The notes beneath the pieces were generated by a model. That model saw nothing but the letters and a program-made list of their open reading frames with translations. It was not told the DNA's origin and ran no database searches. Source: Clostridia bacterium (GTDB lineage: Bacteria; Bacillota; Clostridia; Christensenellales; UBA1242). Taken from it: a DNA stretch of 14,914 nucleotides. Of the stretch, positions 12,822 to 14,914 are shown piece after piece. Within the stretch, counting starts at the first letter, position 1; each line of letters begins with the position of its first letter. A program made the position numbers and the translations under genes. Where the stretch lies: positions 1-14,914 of the forward strand of contig CAAFWB010000105.1 of the NCBI GenBank assembly GCA_900766395.1. The letters run 5' to 3'.

Positions 12822-14351
12822 TTATGGGTTGTATTCAGCTGGATTATCTGAGGAAATTTTGTTTTCAACATTGTCCGCTTTGGTCGAAGTTTGTTTTTGC
12901 GCTCCAATGAGTTTGACGTCATTTTCTGGAAGCGTCATGCCCTCGCCAAGTTCGTTTGCACCTTCAATCACAATTCCTTCTTGCGCCTTGTAGATTTCGT
13001 GACGAAGAAGCTTGCTGTCAACCTTTTCTCCATTTAGGTAATAATCAAGCCATGCCTCCGACTCATAACCTTCACGAGGATATTTGAGGCGGTAGTATTC
13101 GCCCTTATACATAACTTTGTCGGCGTATTCTCCATTTGTGTCAACAACAATTCTGTCGCCCGGGTGTTCAATCACTTTGATGAAGTTTGCACGTCTTTGA
13201 ACGGTCACGCCAGGATCAAATGGTTTCCCATAAATTTCAACAAAGCAATCTGTGTCGTTGCCATAGGCTTTGATGTATAAAGGCGAACCCGTGTTGTTTC
13301 TAAATCTCAAATCCGAATAACCTTCTGACACCATTGCATCAAATGCAAGCGGAACATACGATGCGGGAATTGAGTGTTTGTTTACTTCCAAAATTTCGAC
13401 ATCGGCTTTGATGAGTGCATTATAGAGAGTTGTTGATGCTTGGCAAACTCCCCCGCCTGTTCCCTCAACAAACACGCCATCAATAATGACATTGGCTTTT
13501 TTAAAACCATTCGCCGCAGTTCTTGGACCCGTTGTTTCATTGAAAGAAACTTCTTGGTCAATGTCAACAATCATGCCATTAAACTTTGACAAAGCAAGTT
13601 TGATGTTTGCTTTTCTGTCCTTTATCGATGATTTATAACTGGTTGAAAACTTTGAACGTTGAACAAGATTTGCTTGAACTTCTTCAACTGTCTTTTCTGG
13701 TGCGACTTCGTTTGTTGGGATTTCAACGACAATCTTGGAAGATTTTGCAAATTCTTCGTCAATTTTTTCAAATAATTTTTCTCGGTCAACCTCAACCCCG
13801 CTTTGAGGTTCTGTTACTTCAAACATATTTTCTTTGTCTGGATTAAACACAACTTGTGGTTCGACCGCTGGCGTATTTATTTCACTGATAACCTCGTCAA
13901 CCTTTTGGTCAAGTCCCGCCAAAACATATTTATATGAAATCTCAATGTTAAATCCTTGATTTTGAATCTTTTTTGCTGTTGATAGTTTTTCAACAAAATT
14001 GCCACCTCTGCCATATTGATACGCACTCTCAATGATTGGCAAAATGTCTGGATTGACTTCAAAATCTTTTCCTTCAAACTTCCACGATTTGTCTTTGTAA
14101 TTTAGTTCAATCTCAACTTCATTTCTTTTTTCATTGAGCTTTGCTGCAATGATATTGCTTGCTTGCTCCGATGTGAGATTTGACACATCAACACCATTTA
14201 TTGTCGTGCCGTCATAAAAGCCATTTGACATGTAAGCACCTGACAAAAATTGCCACAAAAAATATAGCCCCACCGCCAAAATGCTCGCAAATGCAATCCA
14301 AAATATCACTGATTTTTTGCTTTTCTTTTTTGTTGTTTGTTGTTCTTGCAT
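12822..14351 (-). CDS. VanW/G5-domain envelope protein
   Basis: 509 residues. A lysine-rich cytoplasmic start (8-13) and one membrane helix (about 14-36) anchor a large outer part. About 45-215 resembles the peptidoglycan-binding-4 repeats that often precede VanW (TTINGVDVSNLTSEQA at 49-64, and a second copy near 155-215). The VanW domain spans about 234-366, with FNETTGPRTAANGF (270-283) and GTGGGVCQASTTLYNA (297-312), including conserved Cys303. A G5-like region covers about 382-460. The tail (465-509) is polar and low in order. The family is common in Gram-positive envelopes and named for a vancomycin-cluster gene, but its activity is unsettled; no vanA/B-type cluster is present, so resistance should not be inferred. 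GAGGAG lies six bases before the ATG. It is convergent with tlyA. I could not assign a promoter with confidence. Confidence 0.92.
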   Translation of the reverse strand: MQEQQTTKKKSKKSVIFWIAFASILAVGLYFLWQFLSGAYMSNGFYDGTTINGVDVSNLTSEQASNIIAAKLNEKRNEVEIELNYKDKSWKFEGKDFEVNPDILPIIESAYQYGRGGNFVEKLSTAKKIQNQGFNIEISYKYVLAGLDQKVDEVISEINTPAVEPQVVFNPDKENMFEVTEPQSGVEVDREKLFEKIDEEFAKSSKIVVEIPTNEVAPEKTVEEVQANLVQRSKFSTSYKSSIKDRKANIKLALSKFNGMIVDIDQEVSFNETTGPRTAANGFKKANVIIDGVFVEGTGGGVCQASTTLYNALIKADVEILEVNKHSIPASYVPLAFDAMVSEGYSDLRFRNNTGSPLYIKAYGNDTDCFVEIYGKPFDPGVTVQRRANFIKVIEHPGDRIVVDTNGEYADKVMYKGEYYRLKYPREGYESEAWLDYYLNGEKVDSKLLRHEIYKAQEGIVIEGANELGEGMTLPENDVKLIGAQKQTSTKADNVENKISSDNPAEYNP

Positions 14352-14390
14352 AAACCACTCCTCAAATTATTATTTGTCTTTAAAAAGCAT

Positions 14391-14580
14391 TTATGCAGAG
14401 CCTTTGACAAAAACATCAAAGCATTTTCCATACTCCCGACCGCCCACCCCCATAAGCAAAACTTGTAGTGTTTTTTCTATCAAAGCCCAAATGTAAGGTT
14501 TTATGAGTGTTGTGGTTTTTATACTGCACGGTTTTGGATTCCTCATTACGCTTTTGGCTCCATATCGGAATGACATAGGG
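14391..14580. repeat. Possible dispersed intergenic repeat
   Basis: No credible gene. On the minus strand the segment begins TGTCATTCCGATATGG and continues to GAGGAATCC, with ATTCC/GGAAT at the two ends of a 29-base interval (about 14539-14574). GTCATTCC ... GGAATCC ends are typical of short dispersed intergenic repeats in many bacteria. A 61-codon open frame covers the whole segment and starts within it, as is common when such repeats are translated. A CTTTGA/TCAAAG hairpin lies at 14402-14421. Multicopy status cannot be checked within the window. Confidence 0.35.
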
Positions 14581-14914
14581 CGAGAGGCTATTTCTTAAGA
14601 AAATTTGCCGTTTGTGAATTGTTTGGCACTCTTGTGCTTAAACAATTCTTATTAGCAAAACTGCATGAAAAAGAAAGATTTGTCAAGAGTTTGAGTGCAA
14701 ACGCACTCAAATCCATTTACTCTTGATAAATTTTTCGTTTCATGCAAACACGAGCGAAGATAACAAAAAAGAAAAAAAGATTTGTCAGATTTACAAATCT
14801 TTCTTTTTTATATCAAGCGAGTTGACCTCTCGCCCCGCTCCGCCAAGGGGCGTTTCGGGTGGTGTGGAGGGAATCGCAACCCTCCACGCTTTTTGGTTCT
14901 TTTTCGCAACCGAA
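14581..14914. other. Non-coding hairpin island, right part
   Basis: About 330 bases without a gene. In order: palindrome TTTCTTAAGAAA (14591-14602); GAATTGTTT/AAACAATTC enclosing GCAC/GTGC (14616-14648); a nested inverted structure 14662-14746 with TGCATGAAA/TTTCATGCA outside, an 11-pair stem (14679-14689 with 14720-14730, one G-U) and TTTGAGTGC/GCACTCAAA (14690-14711) at the centre; AAAGATTTGT/ACAAATCTTT (14776-14802); CGCCCC/GGGGCG (14831-14852); and GTGGAGGG/CCCTCCAC (14864-14887) followed by GCTTTTTGG, which resembles a plus-strand terminator. The 12-mer AAAGATTTGTCA occurs at 14674 and 14776. The sequence continues past the window. Confidence 0.65.

Noticed and set aside
12822..14351. 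Vancomycin resistance determinant
   Set aside because: Only the VanW domain is shared with a van cluster; no ligase, dehydrogenase, dipeptidase or two-component genes are present.

Overview
The window reads as chromosomal DNA from an AT-rich Gram-positive bacterium of the Bacillota/Clostridia type, probably an uncultured lineage. Support comes from strong AGGAGG-like ribosome sites, sigma-A promoters with frequent extended -10 (TGn) elements, a gyrB-gyrA operon with a GyrB of Gram-positive length, a VanW/G5 cell-envelope protein, a stand-alone TlyA rRNA methyltransferase, and many short A/T-flanked hairpin terminators. The organism is inferred from gene style only. There is no phage, transposase, CRISPR array or resistance gene.

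Layout. 50-4540 (minus): gyrB then gyrA, both intact, from one promoter. 4682-6235 (plus): a divergent, uncharacterised HExxH zinc peptidase that shares the gyrB control region, where GTTAAC is repeated at one-helical-turn spacing. A bidirectional terminator separates it from 6284-9645 (minus), a two-gene heterodimeric ABC exporter whose two nucleotide-binding domains have both lost most catalytic residues. 9739-10997 (minus): two paralogous four-helix membrane proteins, each with its own promoter and terminator. 11106-11333 (plus): a 75-residue TM2-type membrane protein, divergent from the second paralogue. 11334-11816: non-coding, dense with short perfect hairpins, including three that abut with no spacer, and a second copy of the tRNA-Ala 3' end with its own terminator. 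11817-11893 (minus): tRNA-Ala(TGC). 12041-12781 (plus): tlyA. 12822-14351 (minus): VanW/G5 protein. 14352-14914: non-coding, with a possible dispersed repeat and a second hairpin-rich island.

How the parts relate. gyrBA, tRNA-Ala and tlyA are informational housekeeping genes. The zinc peptidase, the ABC pair, the small membrane proteins and the VanW protein are mostly envelope or unknown functions, and nothing in the layout ties them into one pathway. The points most worth following are (1) the exporter with two apparently non-catalytic ATP sites in long intact reading frames, (2) the hairpin array and tRNA-tail duplication beside tRNA-Ala, and (3) the metallopeptidase divergent from gyrase, with a promoter placed so that its mRNA would be leaderless. 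The exporter shows the same promoter arrangement.
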